Origin: JAHEJA01 sp965656445
GTDB lineage: Bacteria > Pseudomonadota > Alphaproteobacteria > Rhodobacterales > Rhodobacteraceae
Assembly (NCBI GenBank): GCA_965656445.1
Contig: CBFHKO010000004.1
Location: forward strand, 74,624 to 138,623
Reading direction: 5' to 3'
DNA length: 64,000 nucleotides
Positions within the stretch are counted from its first letter, which is position 1, and each line of letters opens with the position of its first letter. Positions 25,510 through 34,228 of the stretch are shown here, one piece after another. Under the pieces are notes generated by a model, which was not told the DNA's origin, searched no databases, and saw nothing but the letters and a program-made list of their open reading frames with translations. The position numbers and the translations under genes were made by a program.

Positions 25510-27774
25510 TTAGCCACATTTTGAATGGCCACAGCTGCGGCACGTCATGCAGCCTTCGACCATCTGCATGTCATATTGACCACAGCTTGGGCAGGCTTTG
25601 CCACGGTTGTTGTCGAGATTCACAACTTGCTTTGCTTGTGGATCTTCTTTCAATCCCAAACCTTCACCCGCAAGGAACCCTGTTTCGATCATGTGCTGTT
25701 CAATGACACCACCGATGGCCGCCAAAATCGAAGGAATATATTTCCCACGCACCCAAGCGCCACCGCGTGGATCAAACACAGCCTTCAGCTCTTCGACCAC
25801 AAAGGACACATCACCACCGCGACGGAACACAGCGGAAATCATGCGCGTCAAGGCAACGGTCCATGCGTAATGTTCCATGTTCTTGGAATTGATGAACACC
25901 TCGAATGGGCGGCGATGATCCGCCATCACCACGTCATTGATTGTGATATAGATCGCGTGCTCACTGTCAGGCCACTTTAGCTTGTAAGTGTTGCCTTCCA
26001 ATGTTTCTGGGCGATCAAGCGGTTCGGACATATAGATGACATCTGCGCCTTGATCCGCTTCTGGTGTTTTGTCACTGCTTTCAGAGACAGACAGAACAGA
26101 GCCTGTTACGGCATTTGGACGGTATGTTGTGCAGCCTTTACAGCCTGTTTCATATGCTTGCATATACACATCTTTGAATTCATCAAACCCAATGTCCTCA
26201 GGACAGTTGATGGTTTTTGAAATCGAGCTGTCAACCCATTTCTGAGCGGCCGCCTGCATTTTAACGTGATCTTTTGGCGCCAATGTCTGAGCGTTCACGA
26301 AATAATCAGGAAGCTCTTTGTCACCGAATTTATCACGCCACATTTGAACCGCGTAATCGACAACTTCTTCTTCTGTGCGTGAGCCATCTTTTTGCAAGAC
26401 TTTACGTGTGTAGGCATAGGCGAACACTGGCTCGATACCTGAGCTTACGTTCCCAGCATAAAGGCTGATTGTCCCAGTCGGTGCGATAGAGGTGAGCAAG
26501 GCATTGCGAATACCGTTTTCACGAATCGCGTCGCGCACGTCATCATCCATTTGCAACATGTTGCCAGAGGACAAGAACGGTTCTGCGTCGAATAGAGGGA
26601 AGGCACCCTTTTCTTTCGCCAATTCAACAGAGGCCAAATAAGAGGCGCGTGCCACCATTTTCAACCAACGGTCAGTTTGCGCCGCAGCTTCGTCTGATCC
26701 GTAGCGCAAGCCAACCATCAACAAAGCATCCGCCAAGCCAGTCACACCTAAACCAATGCGACGTTTGTTCCGGGCTTCTTGTGCTTGGGCTTCAAGCGGA
26801 AATTTGGACGCATCAACAACATTGTCCATCATGCGAACGGCGGTCGCGACGAGATCGTTTAGAGCGTCTTCATCAAGCTCTGCGTCTTTGGCGAATGGGT
26901 TTGGCACGAGGCGGGCAAGGTTAATGGAGCCAAGCAAACACGCGCCATAGGGTGGCAAAGGCTGTTCACCGCACGGGTTTGTTGCCGCAATCGTTTCACA
27001 GTAGTTCAGGTTATTCGCCTTATTGATACGATCGATGAAGATCACGCCTGGTTCCGCATAATCATATGTGGACTGCATGATCTTGTTCCACAAATCACGC
27101 GCTTGCACCGTGCGGAACACCTCTCCGTCGAATTTCAAATCCCAGCTTTTGTCTGCTTTGACCGCTTCCATGAAGGGATCTGTGACCAAAACAGAGACGT
27201 TGAACATCCGCAAACGTGCCGCATCGGATTTCGCAGTAATGAAATCCTCAATATCAGGGTGATCACAGCGCATCGTCGCCATCATCGCGCCACGGCGTGA
27301 GCCGGCGCTCATAATCGTGCGGCACATGGAATCCCAAACATCCATAAAGGACAATGGACCAGAGGCATCTGCCGCCACACCTTTGACCAAGGCACCCTTT
27401 GGACGAATCGTTGAAAAGTCATAGCCAATGCCGCCACCCTGCTGCATTGTGAGGGCCGCTTCTTTGAGCATGTCGAAAATGCCGCCCATGCTATCCGGCA
27501 CCGTGCCCATAACGAAACAGTTGAACAAGGTGACTTTTCTCGCGGTGCCTGCACCCGCTGTAATGCGTCCTGCGGGGAGGAATTTAAAATCCTCTAGCGC
27601 GCCATAGAACTTGTTTTCCCATGTCTCCGCGTCTTTTTCGACGCTTGCGAGGTCACGCGCGATCCGGCGCCATGAATCTTCGACGGTGATATCCAAAGCT
27701 TTGCCATCGGCATCTTTGAAGCGGTATTTCATGTCCCAAATCTGTTCGGCGATCGGAGCGGCAAAGCGAGTCAT
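25510..27774 (-). CDS. nrdJ: Adenosylcobalamin-dependent (class II) ribonucleotide reductase
   Basis: This 754-residue enzyme reduces ribonucleotides to deoxyribonucleotides using adenosylcobalamin to generate the radical, so it needs no oxygen or separate radical subunit. ATNPCGEQPLPPYGACLLGSIN carries the active-site Asn-Cys-Glu; LPAGRITAGAG and QQGGGIGYDFSTIRP are typical of NrdJ. The C-terminus has two CxxC pairs (ACPSCGQY, CMTCRSCGHSKCG) that re-reduce the active site. ATG 27774 has AGGGAC upstream and gives the family start MTRFAAPIAEQIWD; the ATG at 27792 lacks one. A terminator-like hairpin follows. B12 dependence is widespread in this family. Confidence 0.97.
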   Translation of the reverse strand: MTRFAAPIAEQIWDMKYRFKDADGKALDITVEDSWRRIARDLASVEKDAETWENKFYGALEDFKFLPAGRITAGAGTARKVTLFNCFVMGTVPDSMGGIFDMLKEAALTMQQGGGIGYDFSTIRPKGALVKGVAADASGPLSFMDVWDSMCRTIMSAGSRRGAMMATMRCDHPDIEDFITAKSDAARLRMFNVSVLVTDPFMEAVKADKSWDLKFDGEVFRTVQARDLWNKIMQSTYDYAEPGVIFIDRINKANNLNYCETIAATNPCGEQPLPPYGACLLGSINLARLVPNPFAKDAELDEDALNDLVATAVRMMDNVVDASKFPLEAQAQEARNKRRIGLGVTGLADALLMVGLRYGSDEAAAQTDRWLKMVARASYLASVELAKEKGAFPLFDAEPFLSSGNMLQMDDDVRDAIRENGIRNALLTSIAPTGTISLYAGNVSSGIEPVFAYAYTRKVLQKDGSRTEEEVVDYAVQMWRDKFGDKELPDYFVNAQTLAPKDHVKMQAAAQKWVDSSISKTINCPEDIGFDEFKDVYMQAYETGCKGCTTYRPNAVTGSVLSVSESSDKTPEADQGADVIYMSEPLDRPETLEGNTYKLKWPDSEHAIYITINDVVMADHRRPFEVFINSKNMEHYAWTVALTRMISAVFRRGGDVSFVVEELKAVFDPRGGAWVRGKYIPSILAAIGGVIEQHMIETGFLAGEGLGLKEDPQAKQVVNLDNNRGKACPSCGQYDMQMVEGCMTCRSCGHSKCG

Positions 27775-27831
27775 GTCGAAGTCCCTATTCATAAATGATT
27801 GTGTGTTTGTAGAGTTGGCTATCTAGAGCTT

Positions 27832-27845
27832 ACCCTATATAAGGT
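27832..27845. promoter_or_regulatory. Palindromic element in the nrdJ upstream region
   Basis: ACCCTATATAAGGT is an imperfect palindrome (12 of 14 positions) between nrdJ and the divergent DUF1489 gene. The CTATATA core resembles NrdR boxes, which repress ribonucleotide reductase genes, but no second box at the usual spacing is convincing. It may instead be a -10 region. Confidence 0.3.
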
Positions 27846-27900
27846 CAACTTGCCAAACACGGATTCTGCAATAAATATATCTATACCTTGGGGGTAAGAT

Positions 27901-28332
27901 ATGACGAACACCATACATTTAGTTAAATTGAGCGTTGGAACAGAGACTCCAGAGGGGTTAGAGGCATGGCAAAAAACGCCACATGCCAAAGGACCAGACG
28001 GCCTTCCCTGCCACGTGACGCGCATGTGGCCAAAGCAAGAAAAACCTTTATTAAACGGGGGTTCTATCTTTTGGGTGATCAAAGGCGTCATCCAATGCCG
28101 CCAGAGAATCATCCGCTTGGATGAGGTCTTTGGCACCGACGGAATTCGCCGATGCGCCATCGTTTTGGACCCCGAAGTGATTCGAACAACATCCGCAACA
28201 AAACGACCGTTTCAAGGATGGCGCTATTTGAAACCCGAAGACGCCCCCCAAGACATGACCCGCACCAAATCTGGCGATGACGCTTTGCCGCCCGAGCTTG
28301 CGGGTGCTTTGGCAGATATCGGAATTCTTTAA
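27901..28332 (+). CDS. DUF1489 family protein
   Basis: A 143-residue protein typical of the alphaproteobacterial DUF1489 family: IHLVKLSVGTETPEGLEAWQ at the start, GGSIFWVIKGVIQCRQRIIRLD in the middle, and RPFQGWRYLKPEDAPQD near the end. Function is unknown. It diverges from nrdJ, and its stop is shared with the stop of the convergent hisG (TTAA at 28329-28332). Confidence 0.87.
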   Translation: MTNTIHLVKLSVGTETPEGLEAWQKTPHAKGPDGLPCHVTRMWPKQEKPLLNGGSIFWVIKGVIQCRQRIIRLDEVFGTDGIRRCAIVLDPEVIRTTSATKRPFQGWRYLKPEDAPQDMTRTKSGDDALPPELAGALADIGIL

Positions 28333-29021
28333 CCTTCGACGCGATCTAGGAACGCGTTTACCGTTTTGGCGTCCGTCTTGGATAGCTTGACCATGTTCGA
28401 TTGGAACAAGGTGGCTTGAGATTTCAACACAGGCGCCTCGTTCAAAATTTTGAGGTGATTGGCGCGCAGAGTTTCCCCACTTGAGGTGATATCAGCGATG
28501 GCTTCCGCAGTTAGATTTTTGATCGTCCCCTCAGTGGCACCTTGGCTATCGACCAGTTGATAATCTGCAACCCCAGCTCTGCGTAAAAAGTCCCGCACAA
28601 GGCGATGGTATTTCGTTGCGATCCTTAGGCGGTGGCCATGTTGTTCACGAAATGCCGCCGCCGCTGCGTCCAAGTCATCCAACGTATCGACATCAACCCA
28701 GCATTTAGGGACGGCTATGATCAAATCAGCATGACCAAAGCCAAGCTCGCAAATAGATGTCACCTTTTGATCCCAAGGGCTCAGTTTTTCACGAACCAAG
28801 TCTGTGCCCGTCACACCAAAATGGATACGCCCTGCCGCAAGTTCGCGTGGAATTTCACCTGCCGACAAAAGGACCAATTCAACGCCGTCAATTCCTTCGA
28901 CCTTGGCAGCATATTCCCGATCTGACCCCGTGCGTGACAAACGAATGCCGCGTGCACCAAACCAATCAAATGTCTTTTCCATCAACCGTCCTTTGGACGG
29001 AACGCCAAGCTTGATGCTCAT
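28329..29021 (-). CDS. hisG: ATP phosphoribosyltransferase, short form
   Basis: This catalyses the first step of histidine synthesis, joining ATP and PRPP. With 230 residues it is the short form lacking the C-terminal regulatory domain, so it needs HisZ. Motifs: IKLGVPSKGRLMEK at the N-terminus, GVTGTDLVREK and DSQGATEGTIKNLTAEAIADITSSGETLRAN in the PRPP-binding part. The start overlaps the hisZ stop by four bases, so HisG and HisZ are made together. It ends tail to tail with DUF1489. Confidence 0.96.
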   Translation of the reverse strand: MSIKLGVPSKGRLMEKTFDWFGARGIRLSRTGSDREYAAKVEGIDGVELVLLSAGEIPRELAAGRIHFGVTGTDLVREKLSPWDQKVTSICELGFGHADLIIAVPKCWVDVDTLDDLDAAAAAFREQHGHRLRIATKYHRLVRDFLRRAGVADYQLVDSQGATEGTIKNLTAEAIADITSSGETLRANHLKILNEAPVLKSQATLFQSNMVKLSKTDAKTVNAFLDRVEG

Positions 29022-30103
29022 GATTGCCCCCTCAACGCTAGGACCAAATCGGGGCGTATGACGCCGCCAACAGCAGGAATAGAATTCCCCCCTCCCAAAC
29101 GTCGTGTCAGCGCATCATAGCGCCCGCCCGTTGCAACGGGCGGCATGTCCGCTTGTTTGGTCGAATACAGTCCAAAGACGAAACCATCATAATATTCCAT
29201 CGACGTGCGCCCATAGCTTGCTTCAAATTCCAACGCATCGACATCAACGCCACGGTCATCAAGAGCGCTCATGCGACGGGCAAGCCCTTCGACTGCGGTG
29301 TCGATCTGCGGCATGTCAACGGCGATATCGCGCAATTGCTCCAAAGCCGAGGCACAAACATCCCGCACCTGAAGGATGGCTGACAAAAGATCAACTTCAC
29401 TATGAGCGATAGGCGGGGTCGCCGCATCTTCTTTCAACGCCTCGATGCGGCTTTGAATTTCGTGCTCACTGCGCAAGCCGATATGTGGCCCCGATTTGGC
29501 AAAGGGATCACTGGCCTCCAAAAGAGCCTGTCTTGTGGCTGGAACCTCAGATTTTCCGGAAAACCGATCTAAAAGCGCGCGAAACCGCTTGGGCCGCCAA
29601 ATGTGGCGCATCAAAGCAGACTTGCGTCGATCCGTGGTGTTCAACCCATTAACAGCCGCCATGAGAATTCCGATATCCCCCGTTGCCGCCCGTAAATTGA
29701 GATCCCCCAATGCACCTGACAAAAGGCTAAAAACTTCGGCATCAGCCGCTGCTGGGTCTTCTCTATCGAACACCTCATAGCCCACTTGTTGGTATTCACT
29801 CGGGCGACTTGCGTCGTCTTCTTGGCGTCTGAAAACAACGCCAGAATATGTATAACGTGCAGGCTCGGCACCATGTTCCATATGCATTTGAACAACAGGA
29901 ACGGTAAAATCAGGGCGCAACATTTGTTCCCCCCGCAAAGGATCAGAGGTCACAAAAGCGCGGGCGCGGATATCTTCGCCATAGAGGTCAAGCAAAGTTG
30001 CGGCAGGTTGAAGGACATCCGCTTCTAATGAAACGGCCCCCGCCTGTTCAAATTGCTGTTTTAGGCGCAGAGCCTCAGCACGGCTATCGGCACTTGGGGT
30101 CAT
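29018..30103 (-). CDS. hisZ: ATP phosphoribosyltransferase regulatory subunit
   Basis: A 361-residue paralog of histidyl-tRNA synthetase that has lost aminoacylation and forms the regulatory subunit of short-form HisG. RPDFTVPVVQMHME, RYTYSGVVFRRQ and the late GGRYDALTRRLGGG segments follow the class II synthetase fold. Histidine feedback is expected to act on the HisG-HisZ complex. It overlaps hisS by four bases at its start and hisG at its end, forming one tight operon. Confidence 0.94.
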   Translation of the reverse strand: MTPSADSRAEALRLKQQFEQAGAVSLEADVLQPAATLLDLYGEDIRARAFVTSDPLRGEQMLRPDFTVPVVQMHMEHGAEPARYTYSGVVFRRQEDDASRPSEYQQVGYEVFDREDPAAADAEVFSLLSGALGDLNLRAATGDIGILMAAVNGLNTTDRRKSALMRHIWRPKRFRALLDRFSGKSEVPATRQALLEASDPFAKSGPHIGLRSEHEIQSRIEALKEDAATPPIAHSEVDLLSAILQVRDVCASALEQLRDIAVDMPQIDTAVEGLARRMSALDDRGVDVDALEFEASYGRTSMEYYDGFVFGLYSTKQADMPPVATGGRYDALTRRLGGGNSIPAVGGVIRPDLVLALRGQS

Positions 30104-31575
30104 GAGCTTTGCGCATCCAAAATTTCGCGGACTTTGGGGATGAGCTGATCACGCGGAACAGTAAATTGGCTGGGGCGCTCTTTCCATTCTTCAAGTGTCG
30201 CACTTTGAGCTATTTTTGCCCCAAGGATGAGGTCTTTGATTTGGACAATCCCTTGGTCTTTTTCATCCCCACCCTCGATGATGGCAATAGGCGAATTTCG
30301 TCGATCTGCATATTTCAACTGATTGCCGAAATTCTTTGGATTTCCTAGATACACCTCGGCGCGAATGCCCGCATTGCGAAGCTCTGCAACCATCGCTTGG
30401 TAATCCGCCATGCGATCCCGATCCATAACCGTAACGACGACAGGTCCCGTTGATTGTGACGTGATCCGTCCCTTTTCGCGCAGCGCCGCAAGCAATCGAT
30501 CAACACCAATAGAGACGCCTGTTGCAGGAACCTCTTGACCCGTGAAGCGTTTGACCAAATCATCATAACGACCGCCACCTGCAACAGAGCCGAATTGACG
30601 TTTGCGTCCTTTTTCGTCGAAAATTTCAAAGGTGAGTTCAGCTTCGAATACTGGGCCAGTGTAATAGCCCAAACCGCGCACCACAGAGGGATCAATTTCG
30701 ATACGATCCGCACCATATCCGCCCGCTGATAACAGATCGGCCATGGCATCTAGCTCGCCGACACCTTCGGCACCGATTGCCGAAGTCCCAATAGCATCAC
30801 GCAAATTCGCCAACGTCTGCGCAGCATCGCTGCCTTTTGAGGTGAGGAAGGCAACGACAGGGGCCGCTTGATCATCGCTAAGACCTACACCGTCGATATA
30901 AGCGCCAGAGGCATCAAGCCGTCCTTTACCAAGCAGTTCGCGCACTCCGTTTTCGCCGACTTTATCGAATTTATCGATTGTTCTGAGAACGGCATCACGC
31001 TGAGCATCATCGGCCAAGCCCATAGTTTCCAGCACGCCATTTAAAACCTTGCGATTATTGACGCGGACCAAATAATCCCCGCGTGGAATGCCCACGGTTT
31101 CCAATGTATCCGACAACATAGCGCAAATTTCAGAATCCGCCGCGACAGAAGCCGTTCCAACCGTATCCGCATCGCATTGATAAAATTGGCGATAGCGGCC
31201 AGGGCCAGGTTTTTCGTTGCGCCACACTGGGCCCATCGCATAACGACGATAAGGCGTTGGCAAATCATTGCGGTATTGCGCATAAACGCGCGCCAGAGGA
31301 GCCGTCAGATCATAGCGAAGGGCGACCCAATCGCTGTCTTCTTCTTGCCATGCAAAGACCCCTTCGTTTGGGCGATCCACATCTGGCAAAAACTTACCCA
31401 AAGCCTCAACGGTTTCTATGGCACTACTGTCCAGCGCGTCAAATCCATACCGATGGTAAACACCCGCGATTTTTTCGAGCATTTCTGTACGTTCTGTCAC
31501 CTCAGAACCGAAATAGTCACGAAACCCTTTGGGCGTTTCAGCCTTGGGGCGCGGTGTTTTTTTGACTTTGGCCAT
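30100..31575 (-). CDS. hisS: Histidine--tRNA ligase
   Basis: A 491-residue class II aminoacyl-tRNA synthetase. TPKGFRDYFG at the N-terminus, RYDLTAPLARVYAQ, RRYAMGPVWRNEKPGPGRYRQFYQCDAD (motif 2 region) and the two histidine-A loops (VVRGLGYYTGPVFEAE; GGGRYDDLV) are all present, with the C-terminal anticodon-binding domain. I chose ATG 31575 (MAKVKK); the preceding TTG is unlikely. As first gene of hisS-hisZ-hisG it couples tRNA charging to the first step of histidine synthesis. Confidence 0.97.
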   Translation of the reverse strand: MAKVKKTPRPKAETPKGFRDYFGSEVTERTEMLEKIAGVYHRYGFDALDSSAIETVEALGKFLPDVDRPNEGVFAWQEEDSDWVALRYDLTAPLARVYAQYRNDLPTPYRRYAMGPVWRNEKPGPGRYRQFYQCDADTVGTASVAADSEICAMLSDTLETVGIPRGDYLVRVNNRKVLNGVLETMGLADDAQRDAVLRTIDKFDKVGENGVRELLGKGRLDASGAYIDGVGLSDDQAAPVVAFLTSKGSDAAQTLANLRDAIGTSAIGAEGVGELDAMADLLSAGGYGADRIEIDPSVVRGLGYYTGPVFEAELTFEIFDEKGRKRQFGSVAGGGRYDDLVKRFTGQEVPATGVSIGVDRLLAALREKGRITSQSTGPVVVTVMDRDRMADYQAMVAELRNAGIRAEVYLGNPKNFGNQLKYADRRNSPIAIIEGGDEKDQGIVQIKDLILGAKIAQSATLEEWKERPSQFTVPRDQLIPKVREILDAQSS

Positions 31576-31701
31576 AATTCTCAATCCGTCAGAAACAGTG
31601 TTAGGCGACGTTTATCCCACAGGCGTAAGATGAGCAAGTAAAGCCCAGCATTTCAATCATAGAAACCTTGAACCCAGCCGCATGACTGCTAAGTCTGGTT
31701 C

Positions 31702-32367
31702 ATGGAACATGTTTTACTCATTGGCGGGACGGGCGGAATTGGATCTGCTTTGTCTGAGACGCTAACCGAATTGGGCAGCTCAGTTCGGACTTTATCCCGC
31801 CGCGACGACGGGTTTGATTTTTTGAAACCTGAGTCGATTGATCCACTCTTGCAAACGCTTGATGGCCCATTTGATAAAATCATTATCGCAACGGGTGCGT
31901 TGACCGTTAACGGAGCACAACCCGAGAAATCCATGACCTCACTGGATGCTCAAGCCATGAGTGATCAATTCACGGTCAACGCAATTGGTCCCGCGATGGT
32001 TCTAAAACATGCCAAGCGGTTATTGCCACGTGATCGGCCGTCTTTGATTTGTGCACTGTCTGCCCGCGTGGGGTCTATCGGGGATAACTCGTTGGGTGGG
32101 TGGTATTCGTATCGCGCGGCCAAATCCGCGTTAAATCAAATCGTCCGAACCACAGCGATTGAACTCAGTCGAACGCATAAACAGTCTGTTTGTGTGGCCT
32201 TACACCCCGGCACAGTTGCAACCGAGTTTACCCGTAAATATGCGGGGCGGCATTCAACGGTTACGCCTGATGCCGCGGCACAGAATTTGGTTGACGTGAT
32301 GCAATCCCTAAACCCATCTCAGACAGGTCAGTTTTTTGATTGGGCGGGCAAATCTATTCCGTGGTAA
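31702..32367 (+). CDS. Short-chain dehydrogenase/reductase (C-factor-like)
   Basis: A 221-residue SDR enzyme with the NAD(P)-binding LLIGGTGGIGSALSETL at the N-terminus and the active-site YSYRAAKSALN (Tyr and Lys). The overall shape (ALSARVGSIGDN, VALHPGTVATEF) resembles the C-factor/YciK-type subgroup. Substrate is unknown. It diverges from hisS and is convergent with the MORN gene, whose stop lies five bases on. Confidence 0.88.
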   Translation: MEHVLLIGGTGGIGSALSETLTELGSSVRTLSRRDDGFDFLKPESIDPLLQTLDGPFDKIIIATGALTVNGAQPEKSMTSLDAQAMSDQFTVNAIGPAMVLKHAKRLLPRDRPSLICALSARVGSIGDNSLGGWYSYRAAKSALNQIVRTTAIELSRTHKQSVCVALHPGTVATEFTRKYAGRHSTVTPDAAAQNLVDVMQSLNPSQTGQFFDWAGKSIPW

Positions 32368-32372
32368 ACCGT

Positions 32373-33785
32373 TTACTCGGTTGCTGGTGTATCAGCCTTA
32401 ACCAAAGCACCGTTGCGCCATTCACCTGAGGCTTGCTCCCCTGACGCAAAGCGAATGGTCCCTTCGCCTTGGCGTTTTCCTTGAACAAAAGTGCCTTCGT
32501 AGATATCCCCATTCGCATAGGTCGCTACACCCGTGCCAGTGATTTCGCCAAACTGCCACTCACCAGTATAGGTAAATCCATCGGGCAAAACGATTGTGCC
32601 TTGGCCATGGCGACGCCCGTCTAGATAGTCACCTTCATAGGTCATCCCATCCGCAAAAACCGCCTTGCCTTTGCCGTGACGCATCCCGTTTTTCCAATCA
32701 CCATCGTAGACGTACCCATCACTATAGGACATCACACCTTTGCCATCATTGCGCGCATTTTTAAAATCGCCAACATAGGTAATGCCGTTGGAATAGGTTG
32801 CGGTTCCGCGTCCTTCAATGACACCTGCAACCCAGCCTCCTTCGTAAGTGGATCCATCGGGATATGTGATTTTACCCTGGCCATCCGACATACCATTGAC
32901 AAAGTTGCCGACGTAAAAGGACCCATCGGGATAGGTCACTTCGCCTGCGCCCTGAATTTGACCGTTTTCCCAATTGCCGACGTATTTATAGCCATCCGCT
33001 CCCGTAAAGGTGCCCTGACCGCTTCTTTGATCGTCTTTGAAGAGACCGTCATAGACGTCGCCATTGGCATAGATAACCTTGCCAGAGCCCTCACGTCGAC
33101 CACTGACCAAAATACCCTCATAAACGTCACCGTTAGGTTGGATGAGCTTACCCTTGCCATTGATTTCTCCGTTGCGCCAAATGCCTTCAAAGACAAGTCC
33201 TTCTTGCATTTCTAGCCGACCGCGCCCCTCGCGGGCGCCGCGAATGATTTCACCTTGGTAGACAGACCCATCGGCATAGGTGACTTTGGCTGTGCCTTCT
33301 TTGACGCCATTCACCCAATCCCCGTCATAGATATATCCGTCTGGATTTATCACGATGCCGCGGCCATGATGCATTGCATTTAAAAATCCGCCCTCATAGC
33401 GCGCTCCGTTAGAGTACAAAGCAACCCCTTGGCCTGTGATCGCCCCATCGAGCCAATTGCCTTCGTATGTGCCACCATCAGCAAAGGTTATTATGCCAAA
33501 GCCTTCTGGTTTGCCTTTGACAAAGGTGCCGACGTAAATTGAGCCATTGGGGAATTTCGCCTCGCCTTGGCCACGGATTTCACCATCCACCCAATCACCT
33601 GAATATTCATATCCATTGGGCAAGGTGTAAGTCCCTGTCCCATGCTGCAAACCATTCTTAAAGGTGCCCTCGTAGACACCTCCATCATCATATTGTTTGG
33701 TTTGAACGCCGTCTTGGGCAGACACCATGGGCGCCACTGCGAGCGTGACCGCGAAAACGACATTTGCAATACTACGAGTCTTCAT
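32373..33785 (-). CDS. Periplasmic MORN-repeat protein
   Basis: A 470-residue protein: signal peptide MKTRSIANVVFAVTLAVAP-MVSA, then 18 uninterrupted MORN repeats of exactly 23 residues (pattern xxGxxYxGxFxxGxxxGxGxxxx) and a degenerate 19th, ending in a short tail. MORN repeats form extended beta-hairpin rods that can bind lipids or proteins; no catalytic domain is attached. The fifth-strand aromatic alternates Phe-like and Trp along the protein, a 46-residue superperiod, with a slip at repeats 9 and 10. The DNA therefore has a 69-base period. Export is to the periplasm; the partner is unknown. Confidence 0.93.
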   Translation of the reverse strand: MKTRSIANVVFAVTLAVAPMVSAQDGVQTKQYDDGGVYEGTFKNGLQHGTGTYTLPNGYEYSGDWVDGEIRGQGEAKFPNGSIYVGTFVKGKPEGFGIITFADGGTYEGNWLDGAITGQGVALYSNGARYEGGFLNAMHHGRGIVINPDGYIYDGDWVNGVKEGTAKVTYADGSVYQGEIIRGAREGRGRLEMQEGLVFEGIWRNGEINGKGKLIQPNGDVYEGILVSGRREGSGKVIYANGDVYDGLFKDDQRSGQGTFTGADGYKYVGNWENGQIQGAGEVTYPDGSFYVGNFVNGMSDGQGKITYPDGSTYEGGWVAGVIEGRGTATYSNGITYVGDFKNARNDGKGVMSYSDGYVYDGDWKNGMRHGKGKAVFADGMTYEGDYLDGRRHGQGTIVLPDGFTYTGEWQFGEITGTGVATYANGDIYEGTFVQGKRQGEGTIRFASGEQASGEWRNGALVKADTPATE

Positions 33786-33863
33786 CCGAGCTGAGCCTTT
33801 TCCCCTGTGTTACAAGAAACCTAGTCTAGTCCCGTTTGGCTGGCAATGGTGGAGTGAACCTGT

Positions 33864-34076
33864 TTACCAATGCGGCGGACGTTGATCGGCGACGAATTCG
33901 CCCCCATCGGATTCACGTTCAGCTTCTCGTTCCACGAGCAATTGAACGAGTTTTCCCAAGCGGTCCAATTCTTTTTGCTGTTTCGCAACGATGAGAGACA
34001 AGTCATCATTGACCCGAATAACATCCGCAAGATGAATTTCGATATCGGTTAACCGTTGATCTGTAGGCTTTGACAT
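33864..34076 (-). CDS. slyX: SlyX family protein
   Basis: A 70-residue coiled-coil protein of the SlyX family: RLTDIEIHLADVIRVNDDLS and AKQQKELDRLGKLVQLLVERE are heptad-like, and it ends in the characteristic RPPHW, close to the family's PPHY tail. Function is unknown. ATG 34076 gives the family start MSKPTDQRL; the ORF continues upstream without support. Confidence 0.88.
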   Translation of the reverse strand: MSKPTDQRLTDIEIHLADVIRVNDDLSLIVAKQQKELDRLGKLVQLLVEREAERESDGGEFVADQRPPHW

Positions 34077-34228
34077 GCGTTGAACACCATCTCGTTTTTC
34101 ACACCAGAAATGGCGATTAATCGCTGAATATACAAGCGCATTGTCACAGTATCGCCCAATTCCCCCTCTAGTCAAACGACATGCTTTGACTGTATTGCTT
34201 TGGCTAACGAGTAACGAGAACCGCTTTT

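Noticed and set aside
32373..33785. 69-base periodicity as DNA tandem repeat or CRISPR
   Set aside because: The period follows the 23-residue MORN repeats of a real protein with varied codons; there are no identical spacers or repeats.
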